Below, piece after piece: positions 33,783 to 43,678 of a stretch of DNA of 64,000 nucleotides. Position 1 is the first letter of the stretch. Every line of letters begins with the position of its first letter. This DNA comes from Gnetum montanum. Taxonomy: Eukaryota; Streptophyta; Gnetopsida; Gnetales; Gnetaceae. The notes beneath the pieces were generated by a model. It was given only the letters and a program-made list of their open reading frames with translations, was not told where the DNA came from and searched no databases. The DNA is taken from the NCBI GenBank assembly GCA_015680685.1, contig MNCI01011336.1, forward strand, positions 522,574-586,573. The letters run 5' to 3'. The translations under genes and the position numbers were made by a program.

Positions 33783-33787
33783 GAAAA

Positions 33788-35130
33788 TTGTAGCATCTAG
33801 AAAATTTGGTGATTGCAAGAACTGAAAATCCCAAGTGAGAACAACCTAACCTTGGATTCCAAGGGCCTCCAAGAAATAGGATCCAGGGTGTCCTAGATTA
33901 TTTGGTCAATTACGTATGGACTTAAAGAATGTAAACAAGAATGGAATTACAAATTCAAACAAAAATAAATAACACAAAATTAAACTTGAAACTAAATCTA
34001 CACTACAAATGAACTGAAAACTTTATTGAATGAAAGTGTAAAGTTTAAGGAGTATAGATTGTATGCTCAAATGAATAAGAAGCTGGCTTGGATGAAGCTT
34101 GAAACTTGTTGGAGCTAGCAGGTTGTGTTCTATAGTCAAACTCCATTATCTAGGTACTTCCCAACTCCAATCGTTGAAAGCTTGTTGCTGATTTTTGCTC
34201 AAATTTGCAACTTTGGATGGAAATGATGTGAATAATGGTGTCAGAATTTGGTAGCAATGGGACTATGCTGAGAGTCTTCAATGCTCAGGTATATTAGAGT
34301 TACCTCCAAAAGTCTTACAAATGTCAAAATGCATGTAAAATGCTTAAGGTTGCAAAGGTTTAAAATCTAAATAAGATGTTCAAGTTTAGCTTTTATAGGT
34401 TTTAGGTTACTAATTTTAGGTTACAAATTTCTACCATGATTACTAATAGATTGGTGTTTATTTGCAGGCATATCAACTATGATTCCCAACATAGTTATCC
34501 ATTTATAACATGTTTTGATACACCGAAGTCATAAAAACCCATCTAAATACTACAAATAGTAAACAAACTTTTGTTACTATGCTGGCCTTCACCTCAACTA
34601 TGCTGGACTTGGAGGACTATGCTAGCATTGTTGAAATCTACTAGAATCATGATGACTACATTAACCATATTTCAGTTACTTGAAATCCATGATTATTACA
34701 CTAGCCATGCTGCCACCACTAGAAATTATCATTCCTATGCTAGCCACTCCTAGGAAAATGGAAAACCTAATAGCTCCAATGCAAGATGTGTGTAGCTACA
34801 CTAGGTTTTGTGATGACTATGCTAGGCTTTGCTAAAAATATGAAAACCCAACACCATTTATGCTAGGGTAGGTGGTTCCAACATGGTTGAGGCTATACCC
34901 TCATAAAAATCCATGAAAATGTCATTCCCAAGGCATTTTGGCATTCCCAAGCCCAAATATAGACATGACATTACTGTTTTCACTTGGGAAGTAATGCAGT
35001 AGCACTTTATAATGTATTTTTCAAGTCCAAAATGTTAAAGTATGTAAGATTGTAGCTCATGAATCAAAAACCTTACATTTACAATAAGATCTTACATAAA
35101 GTTGAGTGGTGAAGGTTACAAGTTACAACA
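33788..35130 (-). repeat. 5' LTR of A-
   Basis: The reverse complement starts TGTTGTAACTTGTAACC and shares ordered blocks with the A+ LTR: ATTGTAAATGTRAG near the start, CATTCTTTAAGTCC and AGGCCCT...AGGTTRAGGTTGTT near the end. Core words of the A- type are inside (ACTATGCTGG 34577 and 34600, ACTATGCTAG 34617, ACACTAGCCATG 34698, TATGCTAGCC 34737, ACTATGCTAG 34816). It might extend to 35179, since AAACACCAAC occurs both here (reverse of 35148) and before the A+ 3' LTR. Confidence 0.6.
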
Positions 35131-35179
35131 TGCATTTTCTAGTTGGTGTTTCATAAGGTAAAGTGTAAGACTATGAGAA

Positions 35180-35454
35180 TGTTGATGCCAACATCACCCA
35201 TGCTAGGCATAAGGTCATGATTAACAATAGCATATACATTTATATCATCCAATAAATTCAAAAATTATAGATGTAATAAAATTTTAAGACCAATTACTAA
35301 TAAAATGTAAGAACCAAAATATATCTGCAAAAAAACATAATTCAATGATTAACATTAAAATATTTTAATTGCCACTACATTGAGAGATCACGAACAATAC
35401 CTAGACATGTAGCTTAATACCAAAAGTATTGGGAAATGTGGTGGTGGACATAAC
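35180..35454 (+). repeat. 5' LTR of B, first piece
   Basis: Begins TGTTGATGCCAACATCACCC and matches 47957-48230 closely, up to GTGGTGGACATAAC where C is inserted. The second piece is 41849-43124. Confidence 0.85.
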
Positions 35455-36421
35455 TGATGAGATGTGATATGCACAAGCCATGATATCGCATCCTATGCGA
35501 TATCACGTTGTCCCCTGTGATGTTGTGTACGCGATATCGCGGTCCACCACCAAATCTATAAATAAGAGGCGCACTCCCCTTATTCCTCATCCTAGGCTTA
35601 AAGTAGAAAAACTTTGGTAGATTGATCACTCCAGAGATAGAATATTTTCCATGTGCCTACAGTAGGAGTCCCCAAGTGAACAGATCTTTATTCGAGCAGC
35701 TTTGTACCTGAACGCAAGTTGAGTATGGCAATAAAGATGAGCTTTGTGGATAAACCTTGTAGTGCATAGAATAGGTTTATTACATGTTATTTCCTACTTA
35801 TTATTTATTACCTATAGTAGCGCGGCATGAGTACGACTTGATTACGGGCATTGATGAATGTGTACGGCTAATCAAGGAATCAGCTGCTCATCGTGATTAG
35901 TCTCTCTCACCCTCAACTCCTAGAATGCGGAATGAGTACAACTTTATTACGAGCATCTATGGATGTGTATGGCTAGTGAAGGAATTAGCTGCTCATTATG
36001 TTTAGGCTAGTTAAGTGCCTTAGTACAACCACTTCAAGCACGTGCGTTACGTGTGGTGATCCCAGTAACGATTAGCATTTGGTAGCCACAATTGCATAGT
36101 TTAGGGTGTGTATGGTAAGTGGGAATGGATGTTGATGCTAGTTAATTTAGACTTAGTTTATTAGTTAGAGTTAGTTAGTTCTCTCAACCCTTCACCTCGA
36201 TAGCGTAGGAGATAAAACCAGAAAAGACTATAAAAATCATATACCTCAGACTTACTTAACCATACACTGTGACAACTACAAGTAAGTCTAGAAAGACAAT
36301 GAATGATTAACCCCAAGTGTTCCATGGGGCATGTAGGCATTTAGTCTGCGGAGTTCGGCCGGATCATGTGTGCTACGCTCTTTTCGTATGGTTGAGTGTA
36401 GGGGTACCTCGCCACTCATCA
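35455..36421 (+). repeat. 5' LTR of C
   Basis: 967 bp, pairs with 40879-41843. Contains a perfect inverted repeat (arms 35481-35491 and 35495-35505, TGATATCGCAT), the palindrome CGCGATATCGCG (35530-35541) and, 16 bp later, TATAAATA (35557-35564), a likely promoter TATA box. Confidence 0.9.
35557..35564 (+). promoter_or_regulatory. TATA box of C 5' LTR
   Basis: TATAAATA within CAAATCTATAAATAAGAGG, preceded by CpG-containing palindromes. Conserved at 40978-40985 in the 3' LTR. LTR U3 promoters usually look like this. Confidence 0.6.
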
Positions 36422-36422
36422 T

Positions 36423-36439
36423 TGGCGATGTTGCTAGGG
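36423..36439 (+). other. Primer-binding site of C
   Basis: TGGCGATGTTGCTAGGG starts two bases after the LTR end. The Athila-type site is TGGCGCCGTTGCCGGGG; differences are mostly transitions. Element D has TGGTGTCATTGCTGAGG in the same place. Confidence 0.75.
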
Positions 36440-36561
36440 ACTAAGTGTTTGTGCATCGAATAGAACATAAAGGATATCACTCACATCGTTGTGAGCCTAA
36501 ACGAACCTTCGGTTAATTAATAGAAAAATTTTATAACGGTGAATTTAGCACACCGATAAAA

Positions 36562-37562
36562 ATGCCTTCTTCTCATAAAAGCAACTCACCACCTAAGGAC
36601 CATACACAAGATAGTCAACAACATAAAACACATAACCAAAATCAGCCAATTCCTAAACAATACAAGAAAGTTTATACTCATCCTGATGAGTATATTCCAA
36701 ACTTCACCTTTATCCTCCATCAAGATGAATAGCTGGGATGGAGGGATTTGCAAGGTAACATCATGTTGCCCCTAGATCGATCAGTCTCTTACAGGCATTC
36801 CACGATGCCTGCGCCTTGCAGAATATAGAAAATGAGTGGAAAAAACTTAAGTCATTCCCAAGGACACTCACCAAGGAAGCAGAGAGCTAGTACCGATCCT
36901 TAGAATCGGAAACCATCAGGAGGTGAAGTACGATGCTAGAACTATTCAACGATAAGTATCAGATGTACTCCAGAGTGTCCAATTTGCGTAAGCAGATCCA
37001 AGGCTGGAAACAAGGTACATATGAACCCTTGGATGCTACCATGGCCCACTATTACACATTGTTACATCCTTGCCCAGGCCATGGGTATGCTCAGTGGGAT
37101 CAACTTCGCCACATCGTGGATGAGCTAAGGCATGAAACTAGAAGAACCGTTGGAACTTACGCCCAAGGGAGACTCTCACAACTTAGAGTCCATGAAGTGC
37201 ATAGCTTGTTGGAACAAGTAGCAAAAGAAGAAGATGAGCTATGAAAAAGGGAATGTGTGGAAGAGTACAACTGCGATCCCTCCCTTCAAAAGAAGGGAGT
37301 AAAATTTTGTGATGAAGAGGATGAGTCACCACTCGAAGAGTTGGTGAACCAGAAAACCTTGCTAATCCAAAAATTAACAACAAAAATAGCAGCTAAGGTA
37401 GATGATGTATGGAGTTCCTTAGACTCTAAAATTAAAATTGTCTTAAAAATTGTAGAAGAGTCTAAGGTAGAACAAAGTAGTGTCAAAGGTAAGAAAAAGT
37501 GGAGAGATTTAGGCCCTACACAGAACAAGGGTAAGGGAAAAATCACTAACTCTGATGTGGCT
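36562..37562 (+). pseudogene. gag: gag of C (internally deleted)
   Basis: Starts MPSSHKSNSPP at 36562, matching D's MSSSSYESTSPP at 63010. The shared block TFILHQDE...LQGNIMLPLDRS follows. Then about 750 bp of D (an Arg/Ser-rich part and the front of the gag core) are missing and the frame resumes at FHDACALQNIENEWKKLK (about 36805). The C-terminal core 36933-37244 is open: QMYSRVSNLRKQIQGWKQG, LLHPCPGHGYAQWDQLRHIV and RLSQLRVHEVHSLLEQVAKE; then RECVEEYNCDPSLQKKGVKF and a long acidic/Lys-rich tail to the N gap. The CPHHG-like and QWDQL motifs are typical of Athila-type gag. Confidence 0.75.
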
Positions 37563-37885
37563 NNNNNNNNNNNNNNNNNNNNNNNNNNNNNNNNNNNNNN
37601 NNNNNNNNNNNNNNNNNNNNNNNNNNNNNNNNNNNNNNNNNNNNNNNNNNNNNNNNNNNNNNNNNNNNNNNNNNNNNNNNNNNNNNNNNNNNNNNNNNNN
37701 NNNNNNNNNNNNNNNNNNNNNNNNNNNNNNNNNNNNNNNNNNNNNNNNNNNNNNNNNNNNNNNNNNNNNNNNNNNNNNNNNNNNNNNNNNNNNNNNNNNN
37801 NNNNNNNNNNNNNNNNNNNNNNNNNNNNNNNNNNNNNNNNNNNNNNNNNNNNNNNNNNNNNNNNNNNNNNNNNNNNNNNNNNNNN
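37563..37885. other. Assembly gap (323 N)
   Basis: By comparison with D it hides the zinc-knuckle region (CEICQYNHPKGWC at about 61150-61190 in D) between gag and protease. Confidence 0.95.
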
Positions 37886-38936
37886 TCCAACAATGCAAGG
37901 GGAACTTCCTCCTCAACCATAGCAACGTCATGCTGTGAGAGCTGTAAATATCCAACCTGCTACTGGTTCTAACAACTATAAAAAAAGAAGATCCTTCTTC
38001 AAAAACAAAAGCCCAGAAAAACTCTCACAATAACAAGTGGTTGGGCCCATGTACACTCCTCCACCATCTAACACTTCAGAGCACCCTTCAGTCCAACAGA
38101 GCTTAACACATACGATTATGTTAATGCATACTGTAACTGACTGGATCAAGGTAGGCCACCTTCCTAGGAAATTAACTGACCCTAGAAGTCCCTTAATCTA
38201 TTTACAAATTGCTGAAAATGAACCACATAGGGCTCTTCTTAACTCAAGTTCTGGAGTTAACTTAATTTCACGAGAGATGTATGATGCCTGGAACCTGCCC
38301 CAACTTAAGAAGAGCAACATTCAACTAGAGCTAGCAGACCAATCCATCACCATTCCCTTGGGATTGGTGGAGGACATCATCACCACTATGTGTGGTTTGT
38401 CTTACCCAGCTGATTTTCTGGTGATCAAAGTTAACAACAACGAAGGGGACTTCCCAATTATAATGGGAAGGGCATGGATTAGTATAGTAGACACATGCCT
38501 TAGGATCCACAATCTTTCCTTGGAAATCTCTAAGATAAACATTTGTGGAAATATCGAGAAGAGGAAAGTTCCATGCCTCACATACAGTGATTCATTGGGT
38601 GATGACATGGAGGAAATGCCTCCATGTAACAGGTGTGCCCTTGAAACTTTAAAACAAAGATGCTTGTATGTAGCAACTATACAACCAGTAGTAGACACCC
38701 CATGGTTGATAGCTACTCGAAGGAGCAACCAAATATGCATGGAACAAACTGAGGAAACCCATGCCCATAACGAAAGCATATATACATTGGAATATGAGTG
38801 TCGCCAACTTCCACCCCTTAATCTAAGATCATCAATTGGGAGAACTTGGGCACTTCTTAGAAATTCAAATAGGTGCTTATTATTTCGGATCTCTTCCTTA
38901 CAACTCAGTCATGGGGGAGATGGCCACCTATGTTAA
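37886..38936 (+). pseudogene. Protease of C, catalytic Asp replaced by Asn
   Basis: The open frame 38037-38936 contains MLMHTVTDWIKVGHLPRKL, then ALLNSSSGVNLISREMY, LELADQSITIPLGLVEDI and FPIIMGRAWI. This is the Athila-type aspartic protease (family pattern: ALLDLGASVNLMP, LQLADRS, G.VED, IILGRPFL). The catalytic Asp of D-(L/S/T)-G is Asn. Element D has the same Asn (ALLNSCFGINLIS). The fold-end motif IIMGRAW is intact. From about 38830 the sequence jumps to a region that in D lies after integrase, so the C-terminus is a deletion-junction frame. Confidence 0.75.
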
Positions 38937-39600
38937 TCATATAGGGCCCTCAGTTCTTTTTCAATTTTTGTTTTACATGTTTTTTTTACAATGTTTTTAT
39001 CTTACACATTTTTGTTTTACAAATTTCTTTAACTTTTCTAGTTTTATTTTACAAATTTCTTTAACTTTTCTAGTTTTTATTTTACAACATCGTTATACCT
39101 TTTTCATTTTTTTTTGTGTGTGTGTGTATCCACCCTATAAGTTTGTCACCCAATCAGTGTTCGGAATGATGGTATGAACTGTTTTCATATTGATTGCTAA
39201 TGTTTCATTTTTACCTTTAAATTACAATGTTGATACTAAGGTATGTTTCTTTTGATATGGTAGGCAATGAGTTCACCTCATCCATTCATCCACAACACTC
39301 CATGGTCTCTCTTGGCTTGGAAATGTACAATCCCCTTCTAATAAGAACTTAAACAAATTGGTGATTGGGCATTTCTCAAACTAAGGAAGGACTCAAGGAT
39401 TGAAATAGGTGTGACTTCAAGGGAACTTGATGCTTTTGTATTGGTCATTCTCTTGGGTGCTTGGATGTTTTCTTCTTGAGTTTTCTTGTCGTTCCTATGT
39501 TACCCAATTATCCGAATTTTAGACAATAAAAATAATCAAGTCTTTGCATGGTGTGGTTCTCATGCATAAAAAAAAATAAAAAAAAAAAAAACAAAGTGAG
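38937..39600 (+). other. T-rich region after the deletion junction, C
   Basis: CATGGGGGAGATGGCCACCTATG (38910) and the following GGGCCCTYAGTTCTTTTT match D at 56760-56825 (reverse), then TTTTGTTTTACA repeats, and a short (GT)n at 39114-39127. No gene. Confidence 0.6.
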
Positions 39601-40030
39601 AATTCAAAGCACACCCCTTAGATGAAATAAAACTTGGGCTACAAGCACTGGTTATGGAACCAAAATTGTTCCCTCTAACTAAGGCCCTTCTCGCTTCCCA
39701 TTCTCTCATTTGTTTTATTGGAATGGTGGTGGCTCATTGGAGATGCATTCTTGTTATTCAAGAGGATGGTTCGGCTAAATGCATTGATGTGAAGTCACTG
39801 GATGTGGTTGGTTTGAGGCTAGAGTTGGAATGAGAACTACTAAGTCACATTAATCATGAACTACACAAGGGGTTGTACACCACCTTGTTCTTGGGATTCC
39901 ATTCCATTTTCTTCTCTCCATCCTTCTCTCCATTATCCACCTCATTTCTAGTTGTATCAGTAGTGTATATATTTTGGTTGATGCATTGTTTTCGTTTCGG
40001 TAAATTCTTGTGATTAAGACTTTACCTATT
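39601..40030 (+). pseudogene. Short coding-like stretch shared by C and D
   Basis: A frame with MEPKLFPLTKALLASHSL, then ILVIQEDGSAKCIDVKSLDV and, after a stop, HINHELHKGLYTTLFLGFHS. D carries the same at 55850-56140 on the minus strand: SAKCIDVKSLDVVGL in C corresponds to a frameshifted QVYxCKVTKCG-type reading in D whose alternate frame gives AKCIDARSLNVVGL. The position, after pol and before the polypurine tract, is where Athila elements carry env-like or extra ORFs. There is no signal peptide or membrane segment, so env is not supported. Function unknown. Confidence 0.35.
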
Positions 40031-40867
40031 GTTCCAGATGACATTCCCAGAGCCTACGGACTCTTTGAATGTGGGTTTGTCAAGGCAATAAGGGCATGAC
40101 CCTACTTTGGGGAGGACCCACTGACATTCCTATTTGGTACACCAGTTAACTTCTTTTCCTTAACATTTTGCACTTAATTTTCTTTTGTTCATTACCATCT
40201 TGACATCCATTTCACTGATGTTTTCAGTTTTCCCTTTTTATCTATCTTTCTTAATCCTTTTCTTTCTCCATTCTAATGCTACCAGAGGTTTCCGATTAGT
40301 CATGGGGGTACGAGGCCTAATTTTTTCAATTTTCTCCTAGCCCTGAATTTTTTGATTTTCTTCCTAACCCCTACACCTTCGGTAGTCATCATTAATGTAT
40401 CTCTCGATCCATATCAGCCATACCACAACTCAGCCAATGAACTTTCATCAATGCAAGGTATCAATTACATGATGATTCATTTACCCTTGCTAATATATGA
40501 TTGTGTTGTGTGTGTAGATGGAAATCATACAACAATGGAATTGGATCTGGAGCAAACACTTAGAATGGAGCAGCGCTGAAGTAGCTATGCAAGGAGCAAG
40601 ATCGATGTTGTGCTTATGGATGGACAAAAAAGGTGCAATCTTGGTGTTGATAACAGCAACACTTATTTCTCTCTCTCTTTCTTAGCTACCAACTAAGGCC
40701 TGATGTCATTGTAATAAGGTGCCCACCCTTGTCGTCATGAACACCAATTTTGTCAAGTCTTGTAATGATGATCCGTTGACATGTCATCCCATTAGTTTCA
40801 TTCCCCTCAATAATTTCATACCTTCCCGATATTATTGTAAGGAACTTGAGGACAAGTTTTCATTTAG
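40031..40867 (+). other. 3' untranslated region of C
   Basis: T-rich, with no frame conserved in D. A short CT repeat lies at 40667-40681. Ends in AGGAACTTGAGGACAAG, shared with D (reverse of 54884-54900). Confidence 0.5.
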
Positions 40868-40878
40868 TCATGGGGGTA
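40868..40878 (+). other. Polypurine tract of C
   Basis: TCATGGGGGTA immediately before TGATGAGA of the 3' LTR. D has GTCGTGGGGGTA in the same position. Confidence 0.75.
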
Positions 40879-41843
40879 TGATGAGACGCGATATGCACAA
40901 GTCGTGATATTGCGTACACAATATCACGTCGTCCCCTATGATGTCACGTACGCGATATCACAGTCCACTGCCAAATCTATAAATAAGATGTGACACTCCC
41001 CTTATTCCTCATCCTAGGCTTAAAGAAGGGAAACTCTGGCAGATTGATCACTCCAAAGATAGAATATTTTCCATGTGTCCACAGTAGGAGTCCCCAAGTA
41101 AATGGATCTTTATTCGAGGAGCTTTGTACCTGAACGCAAGTTGTGTATGACAATAAAGAAGAGCTTTGTGGATAAACCTTGCAGTGCATGGAATAGGTTT
41201 ATTACATGTTATTTCCTACTTGTTATTTATTACTTGCAGTAGTGCAACATGAGTACGACTTGATTACGAGCATTGATGAATATGTATGGATAATCAAGGA
41301 ATCAGCTATTCATCACGATTAGTCTCTCTCACCCTAAACTCCTAGAATGCAAAATGAGTACGACTTGAATACGAGCATCTATGGATGTGTATGGCTAGTC
41401 AAGGAATTGGCTACTCATTATGTTTAGGCTAGTTAAGTGCCTTAGTATGACCACTTCGAGCACGTGCATTATGTGTGGTGATCCCAGTAATGATTAGCCT
41501 TTGGTAGCCACAGTTGCATAGTTCAGGGTGTGTATGGTAAGTGGGAACGGATGCTGATGCTAGTTAATTTAGACTTAGTTCATTAGTTATAGTTAGTTAG
41601 TTCTCTCAACCCTTCACCTCGATACCATAGGAGATAAAACTAGAAAAGACTATAAAAATCATATACCTCAGACTTACTTAACCATACACCGTGAGAACTA
41701 CAAGTAAGTTTACGAAGACAACGAATGATTAACCCCAAGTGTTCCATGGGGTGTGTAGGAATTTAGTCTACGGAGTTCAACCAGATCATGTGTGCTACAC
41801 TCGTTTCGTATGGGTGAGTGTAGGGGTACCTCACCACTCATCA
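40879..41843 (+). repeat. 3' LTR of C
   Basis: 965 bp, closely similar to 35455-36421. Has its own inverted repeat (arms 40903-40912 and 40919-40928, CGTGATATTG) at the place of the 5' LTR hairpin, with changed arm sequence but kept pairing. TATA box at 40978-40985. Confidence 0.9.
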
Positions 41844-41848
41844 ATAAC

Positions 41849-43124
41849 CAATGTTAATTGTGGATGTGGGCATTTATGGCACCAAAGGGAAGTGACCTAT
41901 AAATAAGGGACAGTATCCACCTTAAAGGGACATCAAGCTCCCTCCTCTCCTAGGCACAGGTAGATCTAGAGACAACCTCTTAGCCAGCACACACTACAAA
42001 CATGTAGCGAGAGACACACCTAGTAGTTAGTGGGGGTTAGCATGGTGGCATCAACTACAACTATGAAAAGCACGTAGTGTGCAACAATAGTTCACCAACG
42101 TAGTAGCATATGGAAAGCAATAATAGCATTATTTGTGGCAATCATGTTTGTGACTATGAGAAATGTTAGCAACAATGACATATGCGACTATGAGCAATGG
42201 CATTAGTAGCATTCAAGGTGACTAGATGTGAGTAGGTACATTAGCAACAACATCATGATTGATGAGCGACAACGGTCATGCAAGAGCTACAAGTAGGCAA
42301 TGCAATCATGCATGTGGTGATAAAAACAACAACTGATGACATCAACAGGTGACTCATAATAGTAGTAATGGTGCACAAAACCAATGTACATGTTATGGAT
42401 GGTAAGTAGGCACACAAAAAGTGCAACATCAAATAGTAGATGTGCATGATAGTGGACATGTCTACACATGGTGCATGTCAGACTCTCTCTTTCTCCCTCG
42501 CCCTCTCCATAGTGGTGGGGTACAATAGAATAGCAGCAATAGCCCCCAACAACATGTTTCATGTGATGGCAATAGCATGCAGTAGGTATCCCTCCCAGCA
42601 GTAGTGGCCTAGGATTCTCTACCAGTAGTACAGAAAATGTGTGTGCAAGGTAGTGCAAACAACAGCAAAGCATGCAACAAGCATGCACAACATTAGCATT
42701 GACAATAGTAGCATGGGAGATCTATCTCCCTCTATCAATGCAAAAAACCAATGGGATAGTTATCTCTTGCTCTCTCTCCATCACTAGCAACATAGGACAA
42801 GAGTGGGATAGCATATTCCTATAGTGACTAGGGTTTTCCTACCCAACAATGGGCACCACCACTAGTGACGAATTGATGGTAGTAGTGGGAGATCAAGGAA
42901 AGTTTAAAATCTACTATATTTGCATCAAGCCTTGAAATATAAGATAATTATTTAATTTAATTCTTTCCAATTTTTATTTAGTTTACTTTTTTGGAATGTC
43001 ACAAAACTCTCTCCAACTAAGACTATTCTTGGGTTTCTATACCCATGTGGGAGGTTCCCTAGGGGATAGTTTCCTTAAACTAGTTTCTTTAAGTGTTGGT
43101 GTGTCCAAAATTTATGCATCAACA
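41849..43124 (+). repeat. 5' LTR of B, second piece
   Basis: Continues the LTR after C; 41849-42300 pairs with 48229-48712. TATA-like CTATAAATAAG at 41898-41908 (48282 in the 3' copy: CTATAAAGAAG). Internal degenerate repeats of a GACTATGAG/GCAACAAT type run from 42090 to 42240. The end ATCAACA is followed by CCTTTT and the PBS. Confidence 0.75.
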
Positions 43125-43130
43125 CCTTTT

Positions 43131-43147
43131 TGGCACTAGAAGGAGGG
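43131..43147 (+). other. Primer-binding site of B
   Basis: TGGCACTAGAAGGAGGG six bases after the LTR; same word as in A+ (9870) despite unrelated LTR and gag. Confidence 0.75.
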
Positions 43148-43678
43148 TCATTTTTCCAGCCTTTTTTTCCCATTTTCTGAAACATCAGTTTTTCTTATCA
43201 TTTTTCTTGTTCTTGATCTTGTTTTTTTCCTATTTCAAAACTATTGTTTCCCCTGAATTTTATTTTCTTGTGCTTTCTATTTAAAACCCCTATCTCCAAA
43301 CACTTTATTTTTTTTATTTTCATTTTGGAAAAAAGAATGTTTCCTCTTTCCTAAAAATTATCATTTTCATTATCGAAATCTTAAACCTTCTTTTCCTAGT
43401 TCTAACTTTGGCTATCCTTACCTTAGTCTTAACTTTAGTAAGGTTTTTTTCATTAATTATTCAATTTAAATTTTTTTTTGAAATTTTTCATCTCACCATT
43501 TTCCTTTTAACTTTTATAAATATTGTAATTTCATGCATTTATTTCTTTTTAAAAAATTTTATATAGCATATTTTAGTGTGTCTTTTGTTAGAAAAATAAT
43601 ATTATTTCAATATTTTTTTCTCTTTTTACTCAATTTTATAGTTTTATTTTACCATTTATATTATGTGATTCTTATTTT
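43148..43678 (+). other. Leader of B
   Basis: T-rich, no gene. Confidence 0.4.

Larger units (their letters stand above)
30641..35130 (-). mobile_element. Element A-, right half (LTR, PBS, gag)
   Basis: On the minus strand this holds, in order from the right: LTR (35130-33788), PBS (33782-33767), leader (33766-32980), gag (32980-30641). It ends where the 3' LTR of A+ begins. The continuation, linker and PR, is at 8435-7516. The order gag | A+ | PR on one strand shows one element cut by another. Confidence 0.8.
35455..41843 (+). mobile_element. Element C, non-autonomous Athila-like LTR retrotransposon
   Basis: LTRs 35455-36421 and 40879-41843, both TGATGAGA...CTCATCA, enclose PBS, gag, protease and a 3' region with polypurine tract. 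The 5 bases ATAAC are duplicated at 35450-35454 and 41844-41848. The 3' LTR of B (48224 onward) reads GGACATAACTGACATCAATGG through the same point without insert, which is the empty site. Compared with element D, two parts are missing: about 750 bp in gag and the whole RT-RNase H-integrase block. An N gap lies at 37563-37885. Confidence 0.9.

Noticed and set aside
37509-37955. Frames on both strands across 37.5-37.95 kb
   Set aside because: They cross the N gap. Only the plus-strand gag frame up to 37562 is supported.
39114-39127. GT microsatellite as Z-DNA or regulatory site
   Set aside because: Too short and not shared with D.
42253-42688. Cys/His/Tyr-rich minus-strand frames
   Set aside because: They lie within the LTR of element B; composition artefact with no conservation in the 3' LTR.
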